Both the position numbers and the translations under genes were made by a program. This document shows, one piece after another, positions 38,195 through 46,895 of a stretch of DNA of 64,000 nucleotides (positions are counted from its first letter, which is position 1; every line of letters begins with the position of its first letter). Below the pieces are notes generated by a model that did not search any database, was not told the DNA's origin, and saw only the letters and a program-made list of their open reading frames with translations. Origin of the DNA: an uncultured Anaerolineales bacterium (GTDB taxonomy: Bacteria > Chloroflexota > Anaerolineae > Anaerolineales > UBA4823). The stretch is from the NCBI GenBank assembly GCA_937928795.1, contig CALFWB010000040.1:1-64000 (forward strand), written 5' to 3'.

Positions 38195-38356
38195 GGGTTA
38201 AGGGTATTATAAATTCATTTCGAGGAAAATTCCTAACTGTCTGCCCTCAAACCGGTCATAATTCGGCAGGATAAATCCCTTCCTCATCCCACTAAAGTCG
38301 GCTTTGGCTCGCCAGAGCAGATATACGTGGGCATTTAGGGAAATTCACCTCGTTTA

Positions 38357-38450
38357 ATGTGGGTTCGGGCTAGGAATTCGGATGGGTCATTTCGACGAGC
38401 GCAGCGAGGAGAAATCCTAAAGATTTCTAGCTGCGCTCAAAGTGACCTAC
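38357..38450. repeat. Dispersed palindromic repeat, copy C
   Basis: GGTCATTTCGACGAGCGCAGCGAGGAGAAATCCTAAAGATTTCTAGCTGCGCTCAAAGTGACC. Confidence 0.7.
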
Positions 38451-38497
38451 GAAATTTTCGCCATCAGCGGATTTTTGGGCGGGCTGCACACTTATTG

Positions 38498-38575
38498 GTG
38501 TGCACTCAAAAGTTGTTGGCAACATTGCTTTGTAGGACAACTCATTGAGTTGTCCTACAACTTTTGCGTGGACAC
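38498..38575 (-). mobile_element. 78-bp MITE-like element, copy 2
   Basis: Reverse orientation; flanked by direct repeat ACTTATTG (38490-38497 / 38576-38583). Confidence 0.88.
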
Positions 38576-38667
38576 ACTTATTGGAAGCCTTTCCCAAACG
38601 AGGGGCTGTTCTCCAGAATATTGGTATAATGTTTTTTGATCATGCACCCTTTAGAGGTTATATAGCT

Positions 38668-39666
38668 ATGAACCGACGTGAATTTTTGAAACTGGGTTTG
38701 GCAAGCCTCTTTTCTCTTGCCTTTACCGCTCAAAAAAGATTTCGTCCATTGGCAGCCCTTCAAGAGAAACCGATCTTGCTTGGGCGGACGGTGAGTTCCC
38801 TGCGTTACTACGACCGACCGAGTTTGAATAGCATTGAATTGGGCTACTACGTAACCGATACGGTGGTTAACATTTATGAGAGCGCAATCGGTGACCCGGA
38901 ACCGCGCCATAACCCTCTTTGGTTGCGCACCGATCAGGGCTGGGTTCACTCTTCTGCGGTTCAATTTGTCCGCAATGAACCGGCAATGCCGATCAATACC
39001 ATTCCAAATGGTGGATTCTTAGGCGAGGTCTGTGTCCCTTTCACTCAGGCTTGGACGCGCAAAGGGGATGGCTTAAAGCGAAGTTATCGCTATTACTATG
39101 GCAGCACCCATTGGGTGACTTCCCTGACTACCGATACCTTTGGCAATCCGTGGTATGAAATTGTCGATGATTTGTTTGGGGGGTTTCATTATGTTGACGC
39201 AACTCATTTGCGCCCAATAACCGAAGAAGAGGTGACACCGATCCGAGTATCGGTGGCGGATAAGAAAATTGTCATCAAGCTGAGCGAACAAAAACTCTAT
39301 GCTTATGAAAACGGGCGGGTTATTTTGACCGCTCGTTGTTCCACCGGCACCTTTGAAGGCGATACACCAACGGGTGAATTTCGGGTGGAGCGCAAACAGC
39401 CCTCCCGTCACATGGCCGCCAATGAAGAGCGAGGCAATGGTTTTGATCTGCCAGGGGTGCCATGGGTTTCTTTTATCTCCTGGACCGGTGTCTCGATTCA
39501 CGGCACCTATTGGCACAATGACTATGGACGCCCGCGCAGCCACGGCTGTATCAATCTAACCCCGGCAGCTTCTAAATGGATTTATCGCTGGACTCTACCC
39601 AATGTGCCGCCGGGGGGAAATTACGTTGAGTCGAAAGAGGGTACTTTGGTTTTGGTGGAGGCATAA
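38668..39666 (+). CDS. L,D-transpeptidase (YkuD) with Tat-like N-terminus
   Basis: MNRREFLKLGLASLFSL; SIHGTYWHNDYGRPRSHGCINLTP catalytic motif. Confidence 0.9.
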   Translation: MNRREFLKLGLASLFSLAFTAQKRFRPLAALQEKPILLGRTVSSLRYYDRPSLNSIELGYYVTDTVVNIYESAIGDPEPRHNPLWLRTDQGWVHSSAVQFVRNEPAMPINTIPNGGFLGEVCVPFTQAWTRKGDGLKRSYRYYYGSTHWVTSLTTDTFGNPWYEIVDDLFGGFHYVDATHLRPITEEEVTPIRVSVADKKIVIKLSEQKLYAYENGRVILTARCSTGTFEGDTPTGEFRVERKQPSRHMAANEERGNGFDLPGVPWVSFISWTGVSIHGTYWHNDYGRPRSHGCINLTPAASKWIYRWTLPNVPPGGNYVESKEGTLVLVEA

Positions 39667-40634
39667 ATCGCTTGGATTTTATTCTGCTCCCAAGCGCGTT
39701 GAAAGGCTTTGACGACTTGCGGGTCAAAGTGAGTGCCGCTGCATTTTAGGATCTCCTGATAGGCTTCTTCGAGTGCCCGTCCATTGCGGTAAGGGCGGTC
39801 AATACTCATTGCGTCAAATGAGTCTGCAACTGCTACAATCCGCGCCCCTAAGGGGATTTCTTCCCCTTTTAAGCCATCTGGGTAACCACTGCCATCCCAG
39901 CGCTCATGATGGTGGCGGATGATCGGTGCTGCTGCGGCAAGGTAAGAGATGTCTTTGATCATCTCAGCTCCGGTGATGGGGTGTTGGCGCATTTTTTCCC
40001 ATTCTTGCGCACTTAAGGGGTTGGATTTCAATAAGACTTCATCTTGGATGACAATTTTTCCAATGTCATGAAGGATCGATCCAAAGCGGATTTGCTCTAA
40101 AAGTCCATCACGGCAGCCCATTTGTTGAGCGATGATCTGGGCATAAGCCGTAACCCGTTCGACATGACCGCGCGTGTATGGATCGCGCACATCGATTGCG
40201 TTCGCAAGGGCGGTTAAGCTGTCTTCATAGGCTTTGTGCAATTGAGCCAGTCGGATCTCTTGCGCCCGGCTCAAGCGGGCGTTGACTGCGGTAAGCAATT
40301 CTTGGCGGGTGAGGGGTTTGACGAGATAATCCTCGGCGCCAAGGCTTTTTCCAGCCAAGACATCGTCCTTTTCACCGCGCGCCGTGAGGATCAGGAAGGG
40401 GATCGTCACCCATTCTGGACGAGAACGAACGGCCTGCAAAAATTCAAAGCCATCCATTTCTGGCATGGCAATATCCGACAGGATTAAGTCGGGGTTGAAG
40501 GTTGACATTTCCTTGAGGGCTTCTTTACCATTTGATGCACATAGGACGTGATAGCCTTCTCCTAATAAAATTTCGCGAATGCCATCTTGCAATACTTGGT
40601 TGTCTTCGACAATAAGAATTGTCTCACCACTCAT
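39621..40634 (-). CDS. Response regulator with HD-GYP domain
   Basis: REC domain (DLILSDIAMPEMDGFEFL) and HDIGK...HHERWDGSGYPDGL. Confidence 0.93.
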   Translation of the reverse strand: MSGETILIVEDNQVLQDGIREILLGEGYHVLCASNGKEALKEMSTFNPDLILSDIAMPEMDGFEFLQAVRSRPEWVTIPFLILTARGEKDDVLAGKSLGAEDYLVKPLTRQELLTAVNARLSRAQEIRLAQLHKAYEDSLTALANAIDVRDPYTRGHVERVTAYAQIIAQQMGCRDGLLEQIRFGSILHDIGKIVIQDEVLLKSNPLSAQEWEKMRQHPITGAEMIKDISYLAAAAPIIRHHHERWDGSGYPDGLKGEEIPLGARIVAVADSFDAMSIDRPYRNGRALEEAYQEILKCSGTHFDPQVVKAFQRAWEQNKIQAIYASTKTKVPSFDST

Positions 40635-40680
40635 CTTACCTTCTCCAGCTTATTGCTAGTTCGTCAAAAGATGATCACCA

Positions 40681-41673
40681 CTAAGACGAGGCGGCAGGTA
40701 ATCCAGCAATGGGCTTTGCCTGTTGAACTCCTCGAACGATGGCTTGAGCAAAAACTTCTGCAGCAAAGGCACCAACAATGTTGACATCGGCTTTCTTTTC
40801 GCCAGTGGCAAGGGCAAAAATGGTATCCCCATCTAACATCGTGTGGGCAGGCCGAACGGCGCGAGCAATGCCATCTTGAGCCATTTGGGCAACCTTGGTA
40901 ACTTGTTCCTTCGATAAGCGGGCGTTGGTCACCACGCATCCGATGACGGTATGCCCACGACTGGCAAAGGATAGTACCGTGCGACCGATCAAGCCTTTCA
41001 TGACTTCTAAGGTGTTGGCAAAATACTCTCCCTTGCCAATTTTCAGCGGCCCTCTCTGGAAACTGCGCGCCCCGGCGATGATCTCTCCGCTTTGGGGGTT
41101 GATGATGTCGCCAAAAGCATTGACAGCAACAATTGCGGTGACAAGGACGCCACCCAAGTTAATCCCTGCACAACCAATCCCGCCTTTCATAGCTTGTCTG
41201 ATGCCGAGAATTTTCCCTACGGTTGCCCCCATCCCAGCACCGACATTTCCTTCGGCTGCTTCGGTAGCTGAGGCGTTTAGGCAGGCTTGATAACCCATTT
41301 GGGCATCCGGACGGATTTTTGGATTGCCGAGATTAAGATCGAATAGGATTGCGGCTGGGACAATCGGAACTTTTGCCACGCCAGTATCAAACCCGATCCC
41401 TCGCTCCTCCAAATAGCGAACTACTCCGCTGGCTGCATCTAGACCAAAAGCTGAACCGCCGGATAGAACGACAGCATGAACAACATCTACTAAGTGGGCG
41501 AGATGCAGAGCATCGGTCTCGCGCGTGCCGGGCGCCCCGCCGCGTTGATCCACTCCTCCCACTGCGCCTTGCTCGCAAAGGATCACGGTGCAGCCGGTAA
41601 GGGCTTCCTCATCTTGGGCGTGGCCGATGCGGATGCCCTTGATGGAAGTTGGAGTGATCCGTTGGGAATTCAT
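40681..41673 (-). CDS. P1 family peptidase (DmpA/aminopeptidase-like)
   Basis: GIRIGHAQDEEALTGCTVILCEQGAVGGVDQRGGAPGTRETDAL, VVLSGGSAFGLDAASGVVRYLEERG. Confidence 0.9.
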   Translation of the reverse strand: MNSQRITPTSIKGIRIGHAQDEEALTGCTVILCEQGAVGGVDQRGGAPGTRETDALHLAHLVDVVHAVVLSGGSAFGLDAASGVVRYLEERGIGFDTGVAKVPIVPAAILFDLNLGNPKIRPDAQMGYQACLNASATEAAEGNVGAGMGATVGKILGIRQAMKGGIGCAGINLGGVLVTAIVAVNAFGDIINPQSGEIIAGARSFQRGPLKIGKGEYFANTLEVMKGLIGRTVLSFASRGHTVIGCVVTNARLSKEQVTKVAQMAQDGIARAVRPAHTMLDGDTIFALATGEKKADVNIVGAFAAEVFAQAIVRGVQQAKPIAGLPAASS

Positions 41674-41717
41674 TTAAGCTAAGGATAGCAAAGAACCTGA
41701 AAATCGTCAATAAAGGT

Positions 41718-41745
41718 TTGACAGAATCGGGCAACGCGGTATAAT
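41718..41745 (+). promoter_or_regulatory. Promoter TTGACA-N16-TATAAT of tRNA-Lys
   Basis: Both consensus hexamers perfect; -10 ends 10 nt before the tRNA 5' end. Confidence 0.85.
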
Positions 41746-41755
41746 TTTAACGCTT

Positions 41756-41829
41756 GGCCCGTTAGCTCAACCCGGTAGAGCAGCTGACTCTTAATCAGTT
41801 GGTTGCAGGTTCGAGTCCTGCACGGGTCA
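41756..41829 (+). tRNA. tRNA-Lys(CTT)
   Basis: Acceptor GGCCCGT/ACGGGTC, anticodon loop CTCTTAA, T-arm GCAGGTTCGAGTCCTGC; CCA not encoded. Confidence 0.95.
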
Positions 41830-42508
41830 CCTGAAGGGGTAGAAGGCGGGGTAATTCACTAACATCCGCAATCACTTCGTCGGCTCCGGCTGCCCAAAGC
41901 TCTTTTTCTTCCCCAAAACCGCTGAGAACACCCACCGTTTGAGCCCCGGCGTTTACCCCAGCGCGGATATCCACCGTTGTATCACCGACCATAAGGCATT
42001 CAGATGGACTCACCCTAAGTTGCTCTGCAACCCAATTGATCGGGTCGGGATAAGGTTTAGTGTGAAGGGTTGTCTCGGCGCTTGCCCAGCATTTGATGAT
42101 GGAAGATAAGCTCATTTGCTCGATGAAAGATTGGGTCAGATGGGCATCGCGAACACTGATGATTGCTAGAGGATATCGCTCAGCAAGCACCGTGAGGGTT
42201 TCTACAACCCCCTCGATCGGTTGCCAAAGAGGGCTCAATCTTCGATGTCCAGGCAGAACCCTTTTCCGGAGGCGAAAGAACCATTCGTCGAGACCCAGCT
42301 TGTCGAGGAGAGCCAGTAGTTTGTTCGCCGGTGTTTCAATCGTCATCAGAAATTTACGGGCAAATTTGAGACGGCTTTGGAGCGGAAAGAAAGCGAAAGG
42401 CAGCGAAAGGTATTTTGCCAATTTCTCGACCATGAGATCATCGGTGTCGGCGAGGGTGCCGTCAATATCAAAACAGATTACCTTTATGCGGCTACAGTCA
42501 AGGGACAT
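41795..42508 (-). CDS. HAD-superfamily phosphatase
   Basis: CFDIDGTLADTDDLM, CLMVGDTTVDIRAGVNAGAQTVGVLSGFG; 3' end runs into tRNA-Lys antisense. Confidence 0.88.
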   Translation of the reverse strand: MSLDCSRIKVICFDIDGTLADTDDLMVEKLAKYLSLPFAFFPLQSRLKFARKFLMTIETPANKLLALLDKLGLDEWFFRLRKRVLPGHRRLSPLWQPIEGVVETLTVLAERYPLAIISVRDAHLTQSFIEQMSLSSIIKCWASAETTLHTKPYPDPINWVAEQLRVSPSECLMVGDTTVDIRAGVNAGAQTVGVLSGFGEEKELWAAGADEVIADVSELPRLLPLQVTRAGLEPATN

Positions 42509-42509
42509 T

Positions 42510-42644
42510 TCAATTGGATCCCAAAATCCATAAGAGAATTAAAACAAAGCCGCTGAGATAGCAGCAGCAGCCTGTGGCGAATAGCACAACACAGGAGATG
42601 AAAGCAGGTTTCCAAGATGCTTGGGTGCTTGCAGGTTTATCCAT
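42510..42644 (-). CDS. Candidate 44-aa small membrane protein upstream of HAD gene
   Basis: Not in ORF track; reads MDKPASTQASWKPAFISCVVLFATGCCCYLSGFVLILLWILGSN-stop; stop lies 1 nt before the HAD ATG. Confidence 0.45.
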   Translation of the reverse strand: MDKPASTQASWKPAFISCVVLFATGCCCYLSGFVLILLWILGSN

Positions 42645-42859
42645 CTCAGCCTGATTGTAATCGATGAATCGAAAGTAATCGTTTATTTTGCAAAAAATCC
42701 TTAGATGACGCAGATTTCGCAGAAAAATTCAAAAAATTCGCTCTATGATTCGGTGAGCACTTAAGAGTTGTTGACCGCTTGATTTGACGGATATAAACGC
42801 AACTAGCTTTGTGGAGAAACGTATATACGGAGGAAGTAGTTTTTAGAAAGGAGTTTACA

Positions 42860-44218
42860 ATGTCTAAGGTTAAGAAAAGTGTGTATTTGGGAGTGCTAAT
42901 GATTTTCGTATTTGTCTTCTCACTGATCATTCCCATGGGTGTGCAGGCAGTTGAAACTGATCCAGATGGAAAGATCGAGAAAGGACAGATGATTGACGAT
43001 GATTGGTTTGCAAGTGGAGAGCGGGTAGTTGTGGATGGGGTTATCAAAGGCGACCTATATGCTGCAGCTAATACAATCGTGATCAACGGGGTTGTTCATG
43101 GAAGCGCTTTCCTCGCCGCTCAGACGATTGAGATCAATGGAGCAGTAAAGGGAAGCCTGTACGGCGCTGCTCAATCGCTTTATTTGGGGGAAGAAGCGCG
43201 AATTGAACGCAACCTCTTCTATGCCGGGTTTGCGCTTCAGGCCAAAGCAGGATCGAAGGTGGGGAAAGATGCATTATTTACTGGTTATCAAGCTGCTCTA
43301 GAAGGGCAAATCCAACGCGATGTTCTTGCTTCGGTAGGGGCATTAGAAGTCAATGGCGAGATTGGGCGCAATGTGCGGGTGACGGTTGGGGAGCCTGAGG
43401 AAGGTCAGACCCGTTCCATGCCATTTTACACAGCTCCCGGTGCGCCACCGATGATCCCCACCGGCTTGCGCATTAAAGAAGGCGCAAAGATTGGTGGCAC
43501 ATTGACTTACAGCAGCACAAAGGAGCAATCCGAGGGCATAAAGGCTAAACCTAAAGGAGAAGTTATCTACAAACCCATTGAAACCGCAGATCGGCAAACT
43601 ATGCTGGGAAAATCACGCGATAGTTTGCCTTATAGGGTGGGCATGTATGTCCTAAACCGCCTTCAGGAAATTGTCACCCTGTTTATCATCGGCCTGCTGG
43701 GAGTTTGGTTGCTCCCTCAGCATTTACAGGGTTGGAAGGAGCGCATGAAAACCGAACCTCTTGCTGCGGGGATCAGCGGTTTGTTGACCGTGTTGGTCGG
43801 ATATGGCGGAGCTGCTTTGCTTGCGTTGGTGCTTCTAGCAATTGGCATATTAATAGGTGTCCTAACGCTTGGGGGATTAAGCAGAACAGTGTTGGGGATC
43901 GGTTTTTCATCGCTAGGCTTGGCTCTAGCAATTTTTAGCCTGATAGTTACCTATGTGAGTAAGGTCTTGGTCTCTTTGTGGATTGGGGAGTGGACGATGC
44001 GACGCTTTGCACCGCAGGCGGCTGAGAAAATTCTCCTCGTTCTTCTGGTGGGAATTTTGATTTACGTGTTTGTACGCTCGATTCCGATTTTGGGTTGGGT
44101 GGTTGGGCTACTTGCAACCTTAGTGGGTGTGGGTGCCATCTATTTGGTTCTACGAGATCGCATCCGCCTGCCATCTAAACCCATGAGCAGTGTCGAGGCC
44201 TTGTCTTCGGACGGCTGA
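42860..44218 (+). CDS. Bactofilin-like (polymer-forming) domain membrane protein
   Basis: Signal peptide; repeated VVVDGVIKGDLYAAANTIVINGVVHGSAFLAAQTIEINGAVKGSLYG; four C-terminal TM segments. Confidence 0.75.
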   Translation: MSKVKKSVYLGVLMIFVFVFSLIIPMGVQAVETDPDGKIEKGQMIDDDWFASGERVVVDGVIKGDLYAAANTIVINGVVHGSAFLAAQTIEINGAVKGSLYGAAQSLYLGEEARIERNLFYAGFALQAKAGSKVGKDALFTGYQAALEGQIQRDVLASVGALEVNGEIGRNVRVTVGEPEEGQTRSMPFYTAPGAPPMIPTGLRIKEGAKIGGTLTYSSTKEQSEGIKAKPKGEVIYKPIETADRQTMLGKSRDSLPYRVGMYVLNRLQEIVTLFIIGLLGVWLLPQHLQGWKERMKTEPLAAGISGLLTVLVGYGGAALLALVLLAIGILIGVLTLGGLSRTVLGIGFSSLGLALAIFSLIVTYVSKVLVSLWIGEWTMRRFAPQAAEKILLVLLVGILIYVFVRSIPILGWVVGLLATLVGVGAIYLVLRDRIRLPSKPMSSVEALSSDG

Positions 44219-44340
44219 AAGCCAGAAGCATTCTCTGGTGGGGAATTGTTGAAGCGAAGGGGACAGAGGGCGATAAGCGAGAAAATAAATTCCCAAGATC
44301 GCCCTTGTCCCTTTACTAGGATTAGGGTAGGATATTGAGT

Positions 44341-44733
44341 ATGAAACAGAATAACCTGATCTGGCTGGTGATAGGTGATCTGATTGCTCTTTTTCTCTTA
44401 ACTGTTGTTGGTTTTGCCTCTCATCAGGAATTGCAGTCGGCCGGCTGGCGTCTATTGACAACATTTCTGCCGCTCTGTGCTGCCTGGCTGCTGAGTGCGC
44501 CGGTCTTAGGGCTTTATCGCCAAGAGGTTTATTCCTCGCCGAATCAGCTCTGGAAGCCGATCTGGGGCATGTTTCTTGCCGGACCCCTAGCTGCCCTGCT
44601 GCGTGGCTTATGGTTGAGTCGGCCAGTGCAGCCAGTTTTTGCTTTGGTTCTAACGGCATTTGGTATGCTATGTATCTTCCTGTGGCGTTTTATTTTTTGG
44701 GTGCTGATTGCGCGTCGCATCAGGGATGGATGA
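44341..44733 (+). CDS. DUF3054 family membrane protein
   Basis: LVIGDLIALFLLTVVGFASHQE; 4 TM. Confidence 0.8.
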   Translation: MKQNNLIWLVIGDLIALFLLTVVGFASHQELQSAGWRLLTTFLPLCAAWLLSAPVLGLYRQEVYSSPNQLWKPIWGMFLAGPLAALLRGLWLSRPVQPVFALVLTAFGMLCIFLWRFIFWVLIARRIRDG

Positions 44734-45331
44734 ACAAAGGTTGATTTACGATGCCCAAAAGGGCGATTTGGAAGCTTTTAATCGTTTGGTATTAGCTTAT
44801 CAAGACGTAATCTATACTCATGCTTTTCGGATGCTTGGGGATGAAAGCGCTGCGGATGATGCTGCGCAAGAGACGTTTATTGCTGCTTATAAGGCGATCT
44901 GCACCTTTCGCGGTGGCTCCTTTCGAGCTTGGTTGTTTCGCATTGCGACCAATCAATGCTATGACGAACTGCGTCGGCGGCAACGGCGACCCACTACTCC
45001 TCTTGAACCCTTCACGGCTGATGATGAAGGAGTCGAGTCTCCGAAGTGGATGGGGGATGACTCGAATTCCCCTGAAGATGCCCTTGAGCAAGAAGCCCTT
45101 AAGGAAGCGCTGCAAAAATGCCTCAATGGGTTGCCTCGAGAGTTTCGGAGTGTTGTCCTCTTGATCGACGTGCAAGGGCTGGATTATGCAGAGGCTTCTC
45201 AAGCCTTGGGCGTACCAATCGGAACGATCAAAAGCCGCTTAGCGCGGGCACGGCTGCGGATGCAGCACTGCCTACAAGCCTATTGGGAACTCTTACCTGA
45301 AAAGTTTCGTCTAAAGGACGAGGGTTCTTGA
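44726..45331 (+). CDS. ECF-type RNA polymerase sigma factor
   Basis: Sigma-70 r2 (DEQRLIYDAQKGDLEAFNRLVLAYQDVIYTHAFRMLGDESAADDAAQETFIAAYKAI) and r4_2 (LDYAEASQALGVPIGTIKSRLARARLRMQ). Confidence 0.95.
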   Translation: MDEQRLIYDAQKGDLEAFNRLVLAYQDVIYTHAFRMLGDESAADDAAQETFIAAYKAICTFRGGSFRAWLFRIATNQCYDELRRRQRRPTTPLEPFTADDEGVESPKWMGDDSNSPEDALEQEALKEALQKCLNGLPREFRSVVLLIDVQGLDYAEASQALGVPIGTIKSRLARARLRMQHCLQAYWELLPEKFRLKDEGS

Positions 45332-46176
45332 TGATGAAGTCATCCTTGTCTAATCGCGATTATGAGTTGATTTCCGCTTACTTGGACGGTGAAGTGGACG
45401 CTAGGCAGAAGAAGGCAATTGAAATGCGCCTAGGTCATGATCCTCAATTCAAATCAGCTTATGAACAATTGTGGCAGACGCGTTGGTTGCTGAGAAGCCA
45501 AGCCGCTTTGCGCGCTCCGCGCAATTATCTCCTTTCCCCAAAAATGATTGCTGCCTCTCAAACTTCTGCAAGCCCATTTTTCTCCTTCGCCGCTTTGTTG
45601 CGACCCGTGTCGGCTTTGGTAAGCATTTTATTCCTCATCTTGTTCGGCTTAAATTGGTTTTCAGCGGGAAGGATGATGAGCGCTCCTCCGATGGAAAATA
45701 GCAAAATGCTTTATCAGCAGGCACCTGTTGAGATGGCTCCAGCCCAACCTACTCCGAGTGGAACTACGGCTGAGGACGAACAACCGATGGCGAAGAGTAT
45801 GGCAACCACAGTGCCTAATCCGCAGGCAATTGCTCCGCCAATGATAGAGGGAGGCGGAGGAATGGGTGCAGGGGAAGGCGGTGAAGGTGCAGTTGAGGCA
45901 CCTCTCTTGGAACCTTACAGCGCTACCTTACTGATGGCTCCAACCGAGACAATCACTGCAACCTTACTTCCCGAAACCACAGAGGAAATTGTGGCATCGC
46001 AGGATCAGACCGAAGCGGAAACCTTGCAGTCCTCTCTCGCAGAGAGCGAGGAGACGGAAACTGGTTTTTCGAGCGGACAAGCGCAAACGGGGTGGTTAAT
46101 CAAACAAGTTCTCTTTGGATTTTTAGCCATTTTCTTTGCTTTTCTTGCTATTCGCCTCAGAAAAGTGGGATCGTGA
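45328..46176 (+). CDS. Putative anti-sigma factor (membrane)
   Basis: Overlaps sigma gene by 4 bp; YELISAYLDGEVDARQKKAIEMRLGHDPQFKSAYEQL; TM segments and P/T/E-rich middle. Confidence 0.7.
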   Translation: MMMKSSLSNRDYELISAYLDGEVDARQKKAIEMRLGHDPQFKSAYEQLWQTRWLLRSQAALRAPRNYLLSPKMIAASQTSASPFFSFAALLRPVSALVSILFLILFGLNWFSAGRMMSAPPMENSKMLYQQAPVEMAPAQPTPSGTTAEDEQPMAKSMATTVPNPQAIAPPMIEGGGGMGAGEGGEGAVEAPLLEPYSATLLMAPTETITATLLPETTEEIVASQDQTEAETLQSSLAESEETETGFSSGQAQTGWLIKQVLFGFLAIFFAFLAIRLRKVGS

Positions 46177-46179
46177 TAG

Positions 46180-46695
46180 ATGAGTGCTGCCGATGAAGCT
46201 CGTTATTGCATTCGCTGCGGGTCACTCCTGTCCCTACAGGAGATGTTTGGAAAGCTGCGTCCAGTTTGTCCAGCTTGTGGTTGGATTTATTTTGCCGATC
46301 CCAAAGTTGCAGTGGCTGTTCTGATCCCTCGCAACGGGCAAGTTCTTTTAGGACGCAGAGTGAACGACCCCGGAAGGGGGCAGTGGACTTTGCCGGCCGG
46401 CTTTATTGACGCCGACGAAGACCCGCGCGAGGCAGCCCGTCGGGAGTGTCTCGAAGAAACCGGCCTTGAGGTCGAGGTGGTCGGCTTGCTGGATGTCCTC
46501 TTTGGGCGCGAACACGAACGCGGTGCACATATTCTAATCGTCTTTCAAGCGCAAATTGTCGGCGGACAACTTATTCCTTCGGACGACGTCGATGCGGTTG
46601 ATTTCTTTGAATTGGATTGCTTGCCTCCCTTAGCTTTTACAACCACCCAAAGAATCTTGCGAAAGTGGCAGGAAAAAACCTTGTCATCTTGCTAG
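46180..46695 (+). CDS. NUDIX hydrolase with N-terminal zinc ribbon
   Basis: CxxC...CxxC; GFIDADEDPREAARRECLEETGLEV Nudix box. Confidence 0.93.
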   Translation: MSAADEARYCIRCGSLLSLQEMFGKLRPVCPACGWIYFADPKVAVAVLIPRNGQVLLGRRVNDPGRGQWTLPAGFIDADEDPREAARRECLEETGLEVEVVGLLDVLFGREHERGAHILIVFQAQIVGGQLIPSDDVDAVDFFELDCLPPLAFTTTQRILRKWQEKTLSSC

Positions 46696-46895
46696 GTTAT
46701 GCTAAAATACAGGAGAAAATTACTCGGAAATCCCTCTAAAGCGATGCGTCTTTTGTAGAGATCATTTCTCCGTGTGTGCCTGTTGGCTTTCGGGCGATCA
46801 TAGCAGGAATTTCCCCCTTTTTCCACGGCAGAAAAGTTGCTCAATTAAGATAACTCGTGAGAAGATATTTTATCTTACCTAATGAATGAAGGAAT

